From: Mycolicibacterium neoaurum VKM Ac-1815D
GTDB taxonomy: Bacteria; Actinomycetota; Actinomycetes; Mycobacteriales; Mycobacteriaceae
NCBI RefSeq assembly: GCF_000317305.3
Contig: NC_023036.2
Span: 2,480,001-2,544,000, forward strand
Direction of reading: 5' to 3'
Length of the DNA stretch: 64,000 nucleotides
Shown here in pieces: positions 43,016-52,337 of this stretch. A program made the translations under genes and the position numbers. Under the pieces are notes generated by a model. The model was given only the letters and a program-made list of their open reading frames with translations. It searched no databases and was not told where the DNA came from. Each line of letters begins with the position of its first letter. The stretch's first letter is position 1.

Positions 43016-44419
43016 CTAGTCCAGGTAGTCGCGCAACACCTGGGAACGGCTGGGGTGGCGCAGCTTGCTCATCGTCTTGGACTCGATCTGACGAATGCGC
43101 TCACGCGTGACGCCATAGACCTGGCCGATCTCGTCGAGGGTGCGCGGCTGACCGTCGGTCAGGCCGAACCGCAGCCGCACCACGCCCGCCTCACGCTCGG
43201 AGAGCGTCTCCAGCACCGACTGCAGCTGATCCTGCAGCAGGGTGAAGGACACGGCGTCGACGGCCACCACGGCCTCGGAGTCCTCGATGAAGTCACCGAG
43301 CTGGCTGTCGCCCTCGTCGCCGATGGTCTGGTCCAGCGAGATCGGCTCACGCGCGTACTGCTGGATCTCCAGCACCTTCTCCGGCGTGATGTCCATCTCC
43401 TTGGCCAGCTCTTCGGGCGTGGGTTCGCGACCCAGGTCCTGAAGCAGCTCGCGCTGGATGCGGCCCAGCTTGTTGATGACCTCGACCATGTGCACCGGGA
43501 TACGGATGGTGCGGGCCTGGTCGGCCATGGCGCGGGTGATGGCCTGGCGGATCCACCAGGTGGCGTAGGTGGAGAACTTGTAGCCCTTGGTGTAGTCGAA
43601 CTTCTCGACGGCACGGATCAGGCCGAGGTTGCCCTCCTGGATCAGGTCCAGGAACGCCATGCCGCGTCCGGTGTAGCGCTTGGCCAGCGACACCACCAGT
43701 CGCAGGTTCGCCTCCAGCAGGTGGTTCTTGGCGCGGTCGCCGTCACGGCAGATCCACGTCATGTCCCGGCGCTCGGTCGGGGTGAACTTCTCACCCTTGG
43801 CGGCCTTCTCGGTCATCAGCTGAGTGGCGTACAGGCCGGCCTCGATGCGCTTGGCGAGCTCGACCTCCTCCTCGGCGTTGAGCAGCGCGACCTTGCCGAT
43901 CTGCTTCAGGTAGGCCCGCACCGAGTCCGCCGAGGCGGTGAGCTCGGCGTCCTTGCGGGCCTGGCGCAGCGCCTCGGACTCCTCTTCGTCCCAGACGAAG
44001 TCTCCCGAGGCCTTGTCCTTCTCGGTCGGCTCGGCGATATCGTCCTCGCCGTCCTTGGCCGGCTTGGCCGCGGCGGGGGAGGCGTCGTCACCTTCGGCCT
44101 CTTCGTCGGAGTCCGCGTCGGCGGGGTCGGTCTCGTCGTCGGTCTCCAGGTCGTCGATCTCGACATCCTCGAGATCATCGCCGGGCTCAACGTCCAGATC
44201 CTCGGCACCGTCGAGTTCCTCGCCGAGGTTCACTTCCTCGCCGGACTCGTCCTTCTTGCCTCGCGGCGATGCGGCCTTGGCCGGTGCCTTCTTGGCCGGT
44301 GCCTTCTTCGCGGCCCGCTTGGCCGGTGCCTTCTTGGCCGGCGCCTTTTTCGCGGCGGTCTTGGTGGCGGTGGCCTTCACCGGCTCGTCGGTTGCCGGGC
44401 TTGCCTCTGTCGCTGCCAC
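43016..44419 (-). CDS. sigA: Primary sigma factor SigA
   Basis: Essential housekeeping sigma factor, 467 residues. The N-terminal 120 residues are a low-complexity Lys/Ala/Pro stretch (repeats of [10 protein letters not shown] type) followed by a very acidic region 1.1. Regions 1.2 to 4.2 then run without gaps; region 2.4/2.3 shows [17 protein letters not shown] and region 4.2 [23 protein letters not shown] 44419, five bases after GAGAGG, is chosen over an upstream ATG. A possible -10 TACAAT lies at 44555-44550, within the 184 bases to ppgK. Confidence 0.97.
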   Translation of the reverse strand: MAATEASPATDEPVKATATKTAAKKAPAKKAPAKRAAKKAPAKKAPAKAASPRGKKDESGEEVNLGEELDGAEDLDVEPGDDLEDVEIDDLETDDETDPADADSDEEAEGDDASPAAAKPAKDGEDDIAEPTEKDKASGDFVWDEEESEALRQARKDAELTASADSVRAYLKQIGKVALLNAEEEVELAKRIEAGLYATQLMTEKAAKGEKFTPTERRDMTWICRDGDRAKNHLLEANLRLVVSLAKRYTGRGMAFLDLIQEGNLGLIRAVEKFDYTKGYKFSTYATWWIRQAITRAMADQARTIRIPVHMVEVINKLGRIQRELLQDLGREPTPEELAKEMDITPEKVLEIQQYAREPISLDQTIGDEGDSQLGDFIEDSEAVVAVDAVSFTLLQDQLQSVLETLSEREAGVVRLRFGLTDGQPRTLDEIGQVYGVTRERIRQIESKTMSKLRHPSRSQVLRDYLD

Positions 44420-44603
44420 GTACACCTCTCGGTAATGCTGGACGGTGACCACGCGCACGCGTCACCGAAATTCGGCTATCTCGAATAGTGGCGTCGTATC
44501 TCTGCTTGGGATATCCGCCGCTATCAGTCGGTGGCGGCCGCCGTCGACCATTGTAACGACAGTGTGGTCCACCACCGTGCCGAGCGGCAAATCCGGTCGC
44601 GTG

Positions 44604-45365
44604 TTATTGCACGTGAATGCCCTTGGCGGCCATCGCCGCGCCGACGATTCCCGCCGAGTTGCGCAGCGCGGCGGGGACCACCGGGGTGCGGTTCTTGAGC
44701 ATCGGGATCCAGCGGTCGGCCTTGCGGCTGATTCCGCCGCCGGCGATGAACAGGTCGGGCCAGATCGCGTTCTCGATGGTCACCAGCACCTTGGTCACCT
44801 CCTCGGTCCAACGCTGGTAGTTCCATTCCCTGCGTTCCTTGACCGAGGAGGCCGCGCGATGCTCGGCTTCCTTGCCGTCGACCTCGAGGTGGCCGAACTC
44901 GGTGTTGGGGAGCAGCAGACCGTTGTGGATCACCGCCGACCCGATGCCGGTGCCGAACGTCAGCAGCACGATCAGACCGGTGTTGTCCTTGCCTGCGCCG
45001 TATTGCGCCTCGGCAAGGCCCGCGGCGTCGGCGTCGTTGAGCACGGTCACGTGCTGGCCTTCCAGCACATTGCTGATCACCTCGGCGGCGTCGGTGCCGA
45101 TCCAGCCCTTGTCGACGTTGGCCGCGGTGCGCACGACGCCGTTGGTCACCACGCCCGGATAGGTGACGCCCAGGCTCCCGGTCCAGCCGAACTCGCGGAC
45201 CACGGCCGCCACGGTCGCCGCGACGGCATCGGGGGTGGCGGGCTGCGGGGTGGCCACTTTGATCCGGTCGCCGATGAGGGTTCCGGTGTCGAGGTCGACG
45301 ATGCCTCCCTTGATGCCGCTGCCGCCGACGTCGACGCCGAAGCCAGTATTGGGCGAATCGGTCAT
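44604..45365 (-). CDS. ppgK: Polyphosphate/ATP glucokinase PpgK
   Basis: ROK-family kinase, 253 residues, that phosphorylates glucose using polyphosphate or ATP. Phosphate motif GVDVGGSGIKGG (9-20), the catalytic Asp in LNDADAAG (about 108-115), LTFGTGIGSA, and C-terminal IAGGGISRKADRW. Divergent from suhB across 70 bases. Confidence 0.95.
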   Translation of the reverse strand: MTDSPNTGFGVDVGGSGIKGGIVDLDTGTLIGDRIKVATPQPATPDAVAATVAAVVREFGWTGSLGVTYPGVVTNGVVRTAANVDKGWIGTDAAEVISNVLEGQHVTVLNDADAAGLAEAQYGAGKDNTGLIVLLTFGTGIGSAVIHNGLLLPNTEFGHLEVDGKEAEHRAASSVKERREWNYQRWTEEVTKVLVTIENAIWPDLFIAGGGISRKADRWIPMLKNRTPVVPAALRNSAGIVGAAMAAKGIHVQ

Positions 45366-45435
45366 TGGAACGCTCCTCAGCAGGGTCCGGCGGGCAATCC
45401 GACATCACCCTAACGGGTTGTGGTGCGATGTACTC

Positions 45436-46236
45436 ATGACTGATCCGCAGACGTTGCGCCAGGTGTCCGAGCAATTGGCCACGGAGGCGGCAACTTTCGT
45501 GTTGACCCGACGGGCCGAGGTGTTCGGTGCTGTTCCGGTGGCCGATGCGGTGCAGGCCAAGAGCACCCCGACCGACCCGGTGACCGTGGTGGACACCCAG
45601 ACCGAACGGTTGCTGCGCGACCGGCTGGCCGAGTTGCGGCCCGGTGAGCCCATCCTCGGTGAGGAGGAGGGTGGGTCGGCGGTGGGTGAACCCGGCGTCC
45701 CGGTCTGGGTGATCGACCCCATCGACGGGACGGTGAACTTCGTCTACGGCATCGAGGCCTATGCGGTGTCGGTGGGAGTCCAGATCGACGGTGTCTCGGT
45801 GGCCGGTGCGGTGGCCCATGTGTCCACCGGCGAGATCTACTCGGCGGCGGTGGGGCACGGCGCGACGGTCACCGGCGCCGGTGTGCAGGCCGCGTTGCGG
45901 TGCAACACCATCGACGATCTGTCGATGGCGCTGGTGGGCACCGGATTCTCCTATGATTCGGCGCACCGGGCCAGTCAGGCCGAGGTGCTTACCGCGTTGT
46001 TGCCCCAGGTTCGCGATATTCGGCGCATCGGGTCCTGTGCGCTGGACCTGTGCATGGTGGCCCGGGGGCGGCTGGACGCCTACTTCGAGGACGGCGTGCA
46101 GGTGTGGGACTGGGCGGCCGGCGCGCTGATCGCCGCCGAGGCCGGAGCCGTCGTGCGCCTGCCGGGCCCCGACGGGGGCGGGGCGCTGATGGCGGCCGCG
46201 CCCGGTGTCGCCGAGGCGCTGGCCGACCGGATCTGA
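45436..46236 (+). CDS. suhB: Inositol monophosphatase SuhB
   Basis: Mg2+-dependent phosphatase, 266 residues, supplying inositol for phosphatidylinositol mannosides and mycothiol. Metal ligands sit in GEEEGG (about 74-79) and WVIDPIDGTVNF (about 94-105); the final Asp is in VQVWDWAAGALIAAEAG. ATG 45436. Ends four bases from the convergent cei stop. Confidence 0.94.
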   Translation: MTDPQTLRQVSEQLATEAATFVLTRRAEVFGAVPVADAVQAKSTPTDPVTVVDTQTERLLRDRLAELRPGEPILGEEEGGSAVGEPGVPVWVIDPIDGTVNFVYGIEAYAVSVGVQIDGVSVAGAVAHVSTGEIYSAAVGHGATVTGAGVQAALRCNTIDDLSMALVGTGFSYDSAHRASQAEVLTALLPQVRDIRRIGSCALDLCMVARGRLDAYFEDGVQVWDWAAGALIAAEAGAVVRLPGPDGGGALMAAAPGVAEALADRI

Positions 46237-46240
46237 GGGC

Positions 46241-46894
46241 TCAGCAGGTGGCGCTGTGGATCTTGGTCAGCAGCGCCGCGTCGGCAGGTTGGGTCGCATC
46301 GGGCCGCAGGCCGGCGAGCATCGCGTCGATATCGTCGCTGCGGCTGAACTCGCTGAACTCGGTGCCGACGGCCAGATCGACGGTGTCATCGGTGCGGCCG
46401 TCCTGGAACAGTTCGGTGCAGGGCGCGACGAGCCAGACCGCGGCCGCGGCCGCCCGGCCCGCCTCGCCGAACCGGATCTGACCTTGGCATTCGAGTCTGC
46501 TGTTGGCGTACACGGGGTCGTTGGCGGCGGTCGGCTGCGCGAATCCGAGGCCCTGCAGCGCCCCGGACACATCGGCCGCCTGCCCGGCTTGGCCGCTGGC
46601 GTTGAGGACGCGGACCTTGGTGTCGGCGAGACGGGCGGGCATCACCTCGGCCATCTCGGTGCGCGACACCGGTTCACCGAGTTGGGTCTGGGTGGCATCT
46701 GCGGCGGGCGGGGGCGCATTGCAGGCCACTGCTTCGGGCACGACGGTCGACTGGTTGAGCGCGACGACCCAGATCACGCCGGCCGCCAGGGCCAGCACCA
46801 CGAACAGGCACAGCACCGGGATGACGTTGCGGCGACGGAACGGCCGGCCGTGCTTGTCGAACGCCGTGCCCTCGGTGATGGATGCGACCACCAC
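46241..46894 (-). CDS. cei: Envelope integrity protein Cei
   Basis: A 217-residue single-pass membrane protein. A basic N-terminus is followed by a membrane helix (about 24-46), then an extracytoplasmic LytR_C-type domain (VRVLNASGQAGQAADVSGAL and the following fold) with paired Cys residues, including the very last residue. The M. tuberculosis counterpart Rv2700 is needed for envelope integrity and virulence. Divergent from the DUF4193 gene; the 167 bases 46895-47061 hold a CRP site and promoter. Confidence 0.9.
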   Translation of the reverse strand: MVVASITEGTAFDKHGRPFRRRNVIPVLCLFVVLALAAGVIWVVALNQSTVVPEAVACNAPPPAADATQTQLGEPVSRTEMAEVMPARLADTKVRVLNASGQAGQAADVSGALQGLGFAQPTAANDPVYANSRLECQGQIRFGEAGRAAAAAVWLVAPCTELFQDGRTDDTVDLAVGTEFSEFSRSDDIDAMLAGLRPDATQPADAALLTKIHSATC

Positions 46895-46944
46895 TGCACC
46901 TTAGAGGTATGCCGGGACGGGCGCTTCTACCAGGACGTTTACGT

Positions 46945-46960
46945 TGTGATATAAATCACA
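46945..46960. promoter_or_regulatory. CRP binding site
   Basis: TGTGA-tataaa-TCACA is an exact match to the CRP consensus TGTGA-N6-TCACA. It lies between divergent cei and the DUF4193 gene, about 75 bases before the predicted start point of the latter, a position compatible with activation. Confidence 0.75.
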
Positions 46961-46992
46961 GTCAATCTGAACCCAATCGGGGCACGAATCAT

Positions 46993-47021
46993 TTGGCGTA
47001 GGCGTTCTGCGCTGGTACAAA
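46993..47021 (+). promoter_or_regulatory. SigA-type promoter of the DUF4193 gene
   Basis: TTGGCG (46993-46998), 17-base spacer, TACAAA (47016-47021). An AGGAGGGG ribosome binding site follows just before ATG 47062. Consensus-like for the primary sigma factor. Confidence 0.55.
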
Positions 47022-47061
47022 GCCTTGCTGCACGACGCTGCATGAATTAGGAGGGGATTGA

Positions 47062-47364
47062 ATGGCCACCGACTACGACGCTCCACGGAGAACAGAGACC
47101 GACGACGTCTCGGAGGATTCGCTCGAGGAGCTCAAGGCGCGACGCAACGAGGCCCAGTCGGCCGTCGTCGACGTCGACGAATCGGAGTCCGCCGAATCGT
47201 TCGAATTGCCCGGCGCCGATCTTTCCGGCGAGGAACTGTCGGTGCGGGTTGTGCCGAAGCAGGCTGACGAGTTCACCTGTTCGAGCTGCTTCCTGGTGCA
47301 CCACCGCAGCAGGCTGGCAAGCGAGAAGAACGGCGTGATGATCTGCACCGACTGCGCCGCCTAG
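47062..47364 (+). CDS. DUF4193 zinc-ribbon protein (Rv2699c-like)
   Basis: A 100-residue protein with an acidic, disordered N-terminus and a C-terminal zinc ribbon: Cys73, Cys76, Cys95, Cys98. Conserved throughout actinobacteria and usually highly expressed; its function is unknown. The very strong AGGAGGGG ribosome binding site and a perfect CRP site upstream suggest high, cAMP-linked expression. Confidence 0.92.
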   Translation: MATDYDAPRRTETDDVSEDSLEELKARRNEAQSAVVDVDESESAESFELPGADLSGEELSVRVVPKQADEFTCSSCFLVHHRSRLASEKNGVMICTDCAA

Positions 47365-47395
47365 CGCCGCGGAACCGGTCCCGATGATCCAGCAG

Positions 47396-47884
47396 TCAGC
47401 TGCGCAGGGCCGCCAGCACCCGGTCCGGGTGCCGGCAACTGACCAGCCAATAGGGGGTCGGGTCATCGGGATCGTCGAGTACGACCAGCACCATCGGGCC
47501 GACCCAGGCCCGATGCAGCACATAGGCCGCTGGGTCCAGTTGGCGACCCAGGGCCGACGATTTGGCCGATCGGGGAACCTCGGCCGACCGGGCGATCAGG
47601 TTCACCGGCAGATGCGCCGGGCCCGCCCACAACTCGACCGGTGCGTCGTCTGAGGTGCCGTTCTGGACGACCCGGACTTCCATCCGTCCCATCCACATCA
47701 GCGCCGCCGCCGCCACGGGCAGCAGCACCGCATAGGGCACCCAGTCCGGCAGGGCGGCCACGCCCATGTTGACCTCGGCGGCGATCAGTGCGGCGAGCCC
47801 CAATCCGGGCAGCCAGAACCACCACGGGACCCGAAGGCGTTCGCGGTAGCGCACGGTTTGGGCGATGGCGCGCGTATCGGACAC
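47396..47884 (-). CDS. DUF3093 membrane protein (Rv2698-like)
   Basis: A 162-residue protein with two membrane helices in the first half ([21 protein letters not shown], split, and the following segment) and a cytoplasmic C-terminal domain with [10 protein letters not shown] and [19 protein letters not shown] 47884 is chosen; the longer frame would overlap the dut start. Divergent from dut. Unknown role. Confidence 0.82.
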   Translation of the reverse strand: MSDTRAIAQTVRYRERLRVPWWFWLPGLGLAALIAAEVNMGVAALPDWVPYAVLLPVAAAALMWMGRMEVRVVQNGTSDDAPVELWAGPAHLPVNLIARSAEVPRSAKSSALGRQLDPAAYVLHRAWVGPMVLVVLDDPDDPTPYWLVSCRHPDRVLAALRS

Positions 47885-47909
47885 GTGCCCAAGAGTAATC
47901 TTTGCGCCC

Positions 47910-48374
47910 GTGCCCACTTCTCTGGCGGTCGTGCGATTGGATCGCGACCTTCCGATGCCCAGCCGGGCTCACGACGGTGATGCCGGCGTAGACCTGTACA
48001 GCGCCGTCGATGTCGATCTCAAGCCGGGGCATCGCAGCCTGGTCCCCACCGGGATCGCGGTCGCCATCCCGCACGGGATGGTCGGTCTGATCCACCCACG
48101 GTCGGGATTGGCTACGCGCGTGGGTCTTTCGATCGTGAACAGTCCGGGCACGGTCGACGCCGGGTACCGTGGTGAGATCAAGGTGGCGTTGATCAACCTC
48201 GATCCGCAGCAGCCGATAGCGGTGCGACGCGGAGATCGCATCGCACAGCTGCTGGTGCAGCGGGTCGAGCTTCCCGAGCTGGTCGAGGTCCCGTCATTCG
48301 ACGAGGCCGGGCTGGCTGACACTTCCCGTGGCAGCGGTGGCCACGGCTCTTCAGGCGGACATGCGAGTTTGTGA
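47910..48374 (+). CDS. dut: dUTP diphosphatase Dut
   Basis: Homotrimeric dUTPase, 154 residues, keeping uracil out of DNA and providing dUMP. All five motifs are visible: GDAGVDLYS (21-29), [27 protein letters not shown] and the C-terminal P-loop-like [10 protein letters not shown] that closes over the active site. GTG 47910 gives the same length and end (GHASL) as M. tuberculosis Dut. The following ATG overlaps its stop (TGATG). Confidence 0.97.
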   Translation: MPTSLAVVRLDRDLPMPSRAHDGDAGVDLYSAVDVDLKPGHRSLVPTGIAVAIPHGMVGLIHPRSGLATRVGLSIVNSPGTVDAGYRGEIKVALINLDPQQPIAVRRGDRIAQLLVQRVELPELVEVPSFDEAGLADTSRGSGGHGSSGGHASL

Positions 48375-49081
48375 TGACAGATAACGACGACGACGATTTC
48401 GACGGCCCCTTCGACATCGAGGATTTCGATGATCCGGAGTCGGCGACGGTGGCGCGCCTCGACCTCGGTTCGGTGCTCATTCCGCTGCCGGCCGCCGGTC
48501 AGGTGCAGGTGGAGCTCACCGATCAGGGTGTGCCGAGTTCGGTCTGGGTGGTGACGCCCAACGGCCGTTTCACCATCGCGGCATACGCGGCGCCCAAGTC
48601 GGCGGGACTGTGGCGCGAGGTGGCCACCGAGCTGGCCGAGTCGCTGCGCAAGGACGGTGCCAAGGTGCGCATCGACGACGGCAAGTGGGGGCGCGAGGTC
48701 GTCGGCGCCAGCACCTCGGTTCCGGAGGGGCAGCAGCCCGGAGTGGTGCGCTTCATCGGTGTCGACGGCTACCGGTGGATGATCCGCTGTGTCGTCAACG
48801 GACTCCCGGAGAAGGTCGACGCGCTGGCGGTCGAAGCGCGAGAAGCGTTGGCCGACACGGTTGTTCGCCGTGGAGACACGCCATTGCCGGTGCGTACACC
48901 GCTGGCTGTGCAGCTGCCCGAGGCGATGGCCGCCCAGCTGCGCGCCGCGGCGGCCCAGCAGGCCGCCGCCCAACAGGCGCAAGCCCACGCTCAGGGACAG
49001 GTCCCGCCGGAACCGGCGGCACGGCGCAGCGCGCAGGGCACCGCCATGCAGCAGATGCGCAGCACCATCACCGGCGGCTAG
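48374..49081 (+). CDS. DUF3710 protein (Rv2696c-like)
   Basis: A 235-residue soluble protein. The start is Asp-rich (about 1-25), then a DUF3710 fold (ARLDLGSVLIP, YAAPKSAGLWREVA, VDGYRWMIRCVVNG), then an Ala/Gln-rich helical tail. ATG 48374 overlaps the dut stop by one base, so translation is coupled. It overlaps the convergent hydrolase gene by four bases. Unknown function. Confidence 0.9.
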   Translation: MTDNDDDDFDGPFDIEDFDDPESATVARLDLGSVLIPLPAAGQVQVELTDQGVPSSVWVVTPNGRFTIAAYAAPKSAGLWREVATELAESLRKDGAKVRIDDGKWGREVVGASTSVPEGQQPGVVRFIGVDGYRWMIRCVVNGLPEKVDALAVEAREALADTVVRRGDTPLPVRTPLAVQLPEAMAAQLRAAAAQQAAAQQAQAHAQGQVPPEPAARRSAQGTAMQQMRSTITGG

Positions 49082-49782
49082 AGCCCGCTCAGAGCGGTCA
49101 GGCACGCCGCACCCAGGCGCGCCGGGTCCGCCCCGATTTCTTCGAGGGTCACCGTCTGCAGCGCCGCGCGCGGTGCCGCGGCAGCCCACTCGTAGCCGAC
49201 CTGTCCGGGATGGATCGGATCATCGACGGCCGCGGCGATGCCCATCGGCGCCGACAGCGTCCGCAGTTCGTCGACCGTGGGCGCCACGAACCCGGCGGCC
49301 TCCTCCATCGCATCGGGCAGCCCCGGCCACTGTCCGGTCCATGACCGGGCCAACTCCTCGGCCAGCCAGGCCGGGCTCGATTCCCGCATTGCGGTGATCG
49401 TCGCCGCCAGCCCGTCGGTGCGTAGCTGACGTGCCGACGCGCGCGCCGCCTGCGCGGCCACGGCATCACCGGGCGCCCCCGACCAGGCGGGCAGTGCGGC
49501 GAGCACCGCGACGGTGCTGTCCGGATGGGCCAATGCCCAGTGCGCGGCGATGGCCGCGCCGATGGACACCCCGCCGACGGCGATCGGCCCGGCCGCCGCG
49601 GTGGCCTCGGTCAGCGCGGCAACGTAGCCGGCGATCAGTCGGTGCGGGTCGGGGGCCGGGGTGAGCACCACCGCGCCCACGGCGTGCAGCGGCGCGGCGA
49701 AGGCGCGATAGACGTAGTCGTCGTCGGATCCGGTGCCTGCCATCAGGACGGTCGTGACGCCTGTCAAGTCGACGGTCATCAT
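49078..49782 (-). CDS. Alpha/beta hydrolase-like protein (Rv2695-like)
   Basis: About 234 residues. The GGVSIGAAIA motif supplies a candidate nucleophile Ser in a GxSxG-like context, after LMAGTGSDDDYVYRAF at the oxyanion position. The C-terminal catalytic His is not obvious, so activity is uncertain. The start is either of two consecutive ATG codons at 49782/49779. Confidence 0.8.
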   Translation of the reverse strand: MMTVDLTGVTTVLMAGTGSDDDYVYRAFAAPLHAVGAVVLTPAPDPHRLIAGYVAALTEATAAAGPIAVGGVSIGAAIAAHWALAHPDSTVAVLAALPAWSGAPGDAVAAQAARASARQLRTDGLAATITAMRESSPAWLAEELARSWTGQWPGLPDAMEEAAGFVAPTVDELRTLSAPMGIAAAVDDPIHPGQVGYEWAAAAPRAALQTVTLEEIGADPARLGAACLTALSGL

Positions 49783-49888
49783 CCGATCGTGCCGCGCCGA
49801 TGCCCGGCGTGGCGAATCGGAACCAACAGGTCTACGGTGGCGTTGGTCAGTATGCGGATCGAAGACGATTCGCGGTGAGGGAGAGGTC

Positions 49889-50260
49889 ATGGCTACCGCC
49901 GAGGGGTATCTTCGCCGGCTTACCCGCCGGTTGACGGAAGACCCCGAGCAACGCGATGTCGAGGAACTCAGCGATGAGGCCGCCGGCACCGGCGCCCAGA
50001 AGGCCATCGACTGCGAGCGCGGCCAGGAAGTCACCATGGTCGGCACGCTGCGCAGCGTCGAGTGCAACGGCAAGGCCTGCGCCGGGGGCGTCAAGGCCGA
50101 ACTGTTCGACGGCACCGACGCGGTGATGCTCGTCTGGCTCGGTCAGCGGCGCATCCCCGGTATCGAGACCGGCCGGACCCTGCGCGTGCACGGACGGATC
50201 GGCAAGCTCGACAACGGTGCGAAGGCGATCTACAACCCGCACTACGAGATCCAGAAGTGA
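49889..50260 (+). CDS. OB-fold nucleic-acid-binding protein (Rv2694c-like)
   Basis: A 123-residue protein with an OB fold (about 48-120: VTMVGTLRSVECN, LFDGTDAVMLVWLGQRRIPGI, LRVHGRIG), similar to the RecG/AsnRS anticodon-type module. ATG 49889 follows GGGAGAGG. Its stop overlaps the GTG of the DUF3159 gene (GTGA). The partner nucleic acid is not known. Confidence 0.88.
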   Translation: MATAEGYLRRLTRRLTEDPEQRDVEELSDEAAGTGAQKAIDCERGQEVTMVGTLRSVECNGKACAGGVKAELFDGTDAVMLVWLGQRRIPGIETGRTLRVHGRIGKLDNGAKAIYNPHYEIQK

Positions 50261-50922
50261 CGGGGGATACCTCCGAAGTCACCGCCGAGGAACCCGCCAA
50301 GAAGGGCGGGCAGGCGATCCTGGACCAGATGGGCGGCATCAGCGGCCTGATCTACTCCTCGCTGCCGGTCCTGGTGTTCGTGCCCGTATCGACCAAATTC
50401 GGTCTGATGCCCGCGATCTGGGCGGCCCTCGGTGTGGCGGCGCTGGTCCTGGTGTGGCGGCTGATCCGGCGCGACACGGTGCAGCCCGCCATATCCGGGT
50501 TCATCGGCGTGGGGATCAGCGGGCTGATCGCCTGGTGGCTCGGCGAATCACGCGGCTACTTCGCCTACGGCATCTGGATGTCGCTGGTCTACGCCGCGGT
50601 GTTCACCGTCTCGATCGTGATCCGTCGTCCGTTGGTGGGCTACGCCTGGAGTTGGTTCAGCGGTCACGGGCGGGACTGGCGCGCGGTGCGCCGGGCGGTG
50701 CTGGCCTTCGATGTGGCGACCTTCGCGTGGGCGATCGTGTTCGCGTCGCGGTTCGTCGTACAGCGCCACCTCTACGACGCCGACGATGTCGGCATGCTCG
50801 GGGTGGCCAGGATCGCCATGGGATGGCCGTTGACCGGCGTGGCGGCCGTCATCACCTGGTTCGCCATCCGGGCCGCGCAGAAGGCGCTACATGAATCAGC
50901 GCGCCTGCGGCCGCAGGAGTAG
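50257..50922 (+). CDS. DUF3159 membrane protein (Rv2693c-like)
   Basis: A 221-residue membrane protein with about six membrane segments and the DUF3159 landmarks ILDQMGGISGLIYSSLPVLVF (split), SGFIGVGISGLIAWW and SWFSGHGRDWR. GTG 50257 is coupled to the OB-fold gene. It overlaps the convergent ceoC by 27 bases. Unknown function. Confidence 0.88.
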   Translation: MTGDTSEVTAEEPAKKGGQAILDQMGGISGLIYSSLPVLVFVPVSTKFGLMPAIWAALGVAALVLVWRLIRRDTVQPAISGFIGVGISGLIAWWLGESRGYFAYGIWMSLVYAAVFTVSIVIRRPLVGYAWSWFSGHGRDWRAVRRAVLAFDVATFAWAIVFASRFVVQRHLYDADDVGMLGVARIAMGWPLTGVAAVITWFAIRAAQKALHESARLRPQE

Positions 50923-51561
50923 CTGGCGCAGCTCGTCCTCGGCCTCGGTGGTGGACACGAAAACCAACTCGTCGCCACCCTCCAGCGGCTCGTCGCCTTC
51001 GGGGACGATCACCCGCTGGCCGCGCAGGATGGTCACCAGTGACGCGTCACGCGGCAGATTGAGCCGCTTGACGGCCTTGCCGCCCCACGGGGTGTCATCG
51101 GGCAGGGTGATCTCCACCAGGTTGGCCTGACCCTTACGGAAACTCAGCAGGCGCACCAGATCACCCACCGCGACCGCCTCCTCGACCAGCGAGGCCAGCA
51201 TGCGCGGGGTGGACACCGCGACGTCGACACCCCAGTTCTCGTCGAAGAGCCACTCGTTGCGCGGATCGTTGACCCGTGCCACCACCCGCGGCACCGCGAA
51301 CTCGGTCTTGGCCAGCAGGCTCAATACGACATTGGCCTTGTCGTCGCCGGTGGCGGCGATCACGACGTCGAACTCCTCGAGCCGCACCCCCTCCAGCAGG
51401 CTCAACTCGCAGGCGTCACCGAGGCGCCAGTGCGCGGCCGGGATGGCGTCGACGTCGATGTGTTCGGGATCACGCTCCAGCAGTGTGACCTCATGGTTGG
51501 CGACGAGTTCACGGGCGATGGACCGGCCCACTGCACCGGCTCCGGCGATGGCCACCTTCAT
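50896..51561 (-). CDS. ceoC: Trk-type potassium regulator CeoC (RCK domain)
   Basis: A 221-residue cytoplasmic protein. The N-terminal TrkA_N Rossmann domain has GAGAVGRSIA (6-15), and the C-terminal TrkA_C domain (about 135-215) ends FVSTTEAEDELRQLL. RCK proteins bind NAD(H)/ATP or cyclic nucleotides and gate potassium transport. It overlaps ceoB by four bases, forming the two-subunit regulator known in mycobacteria. No TrkH/TrkG channel gene is present here. Confidence 0.93.
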   Translation of the reverse strand: MKVAIAGAGAVGRSIARELVANHEVTLLERDPEHIDVDAIPAAHWRLGDACELSLLEGVRLEEFDVVIAATGDDKANVVLSLLAKTEFAVPRVVARVNDPRNEWLFDENWGVDVAVSTPRMLASLVEEAVAVGDLVRLLSFRKGQANLVEITLPDDTPWGGKAVKRLNLPRDASLVTILRGQRVIVPEGDEPLEGGDELVFVSTTEAEDELRQLLLRPQAR

Positions 51562-52226
51562 GCGTCGTCCTCGCTGGGCGGTAGTGCCGAGATCGCCATG
51601 GCCTCGGCGATGTGACCGGAGATGGCGGCGATGAAGACCTGGTCACCGGCCTGGATGATGGTCTTGGCGTCCGGGAGCAGGCCGCTGCCCATGCGCAGCA
51701 GGAACGCGACCCGGCCGCCGGTGGTGGTCTCCAGCTCGGTGACCGGATGGCCGGCCCAGTCCTGATGCAGGGGCAGTTCGGCAACGCCGACGTTGCCCGA
51801 CGGGTCCCGCCACTTCGTGGTCTCGGACTCCCTGGTCAGGACGTTGAGCAGCCGGTCGGTCGTCCACGGCACGGTCGCGACGGTGGGGATGCCCAGGCGC
51901 TCGTAGACCGCGGCGCGTTTGGCGTCGTAGATGCGCGCGACAACCCGCTCGACGCCGAAGGTCTCGCGTGCGACACGCGCGGAGATGATGTTGGAGTTGT
52001 CACCGGAGGAGACCGCCGCGAAGGCGCCGGCCTCCTGGATCCCCGCACGCAGCAGGACATCCCGGTCGAATCCCATGCCCAGCACGCGCTCGCCGGAGAA
52101 TTCGGGGGACAGCCGGTTGAACGCGGTGGAATCACGGTCGATCACGGCAACCTCGTGTCCGATCCTGGCCAGTCCGTCAGCCAGCGATGCGCCCACCCGG
52201 CCGCACCCCATCACCACTACCCGCAC
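51558..52226 (-). CDS. ceoB: Trk-type potassium regulator CeoB (RCK domain)
   Basis: A 222-residue homologue of CeoC with MGCGRVGASLADGL (about 5-18), the acidic residue after beta-2 that prefers NAD(H) (VAVIDRD), and a TrkA_C part. GTG 52226 is chosen because VVVMGCGRVG then starts at the usual place; the upstream extension is rich in unrelated residues. It is the first gene of ceoBC and divergent from a KimA-like permease, with 111 bases in between. Confidence 0.93.
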   Translation of the reverse strand: MRVVVMGCGRVGASLADGLARIGHEVAVIDRDSTAFNRLSPEFSGERVLGMGFDRDVLLRAGIQEAGAFAAVSSGDNSNIISARVARETFGVERVVARIYDAKRAAVYERLGIPTVATVPWTTDRLLNVLTRESETTKWRDPSGNVGVAELPLHQDWAGHPVTELETTTGGRVAFLLRMGSGLLPDAKTIIQAGDQVFIAAISGHIAEAMAISALPPSEDDA

Positions 52227-52337
52227 TCTCGGTCCTCTCTGGCCGTCGTCCAGGAATACCGCCATATCCAACACACCGGTGTCCCGGCGCACCCGGAACG
52301 CTACAGCCAATCGCCGCTGCGCTTACTCTTGGCACTC

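Noticed and set aside
44550..44578. Firm SigA-type promoter for sigA
   Set aside because: The TACAAT box is good but no matching -35 is visible at the right distance, so it is mentioned only under sigA.
51612..52337. A 242-residue N-terminal extension of the KimA-like permease
   Set aside because: It is antisense to ceoB. GTG 52338 precedes the conserved N-terminus.
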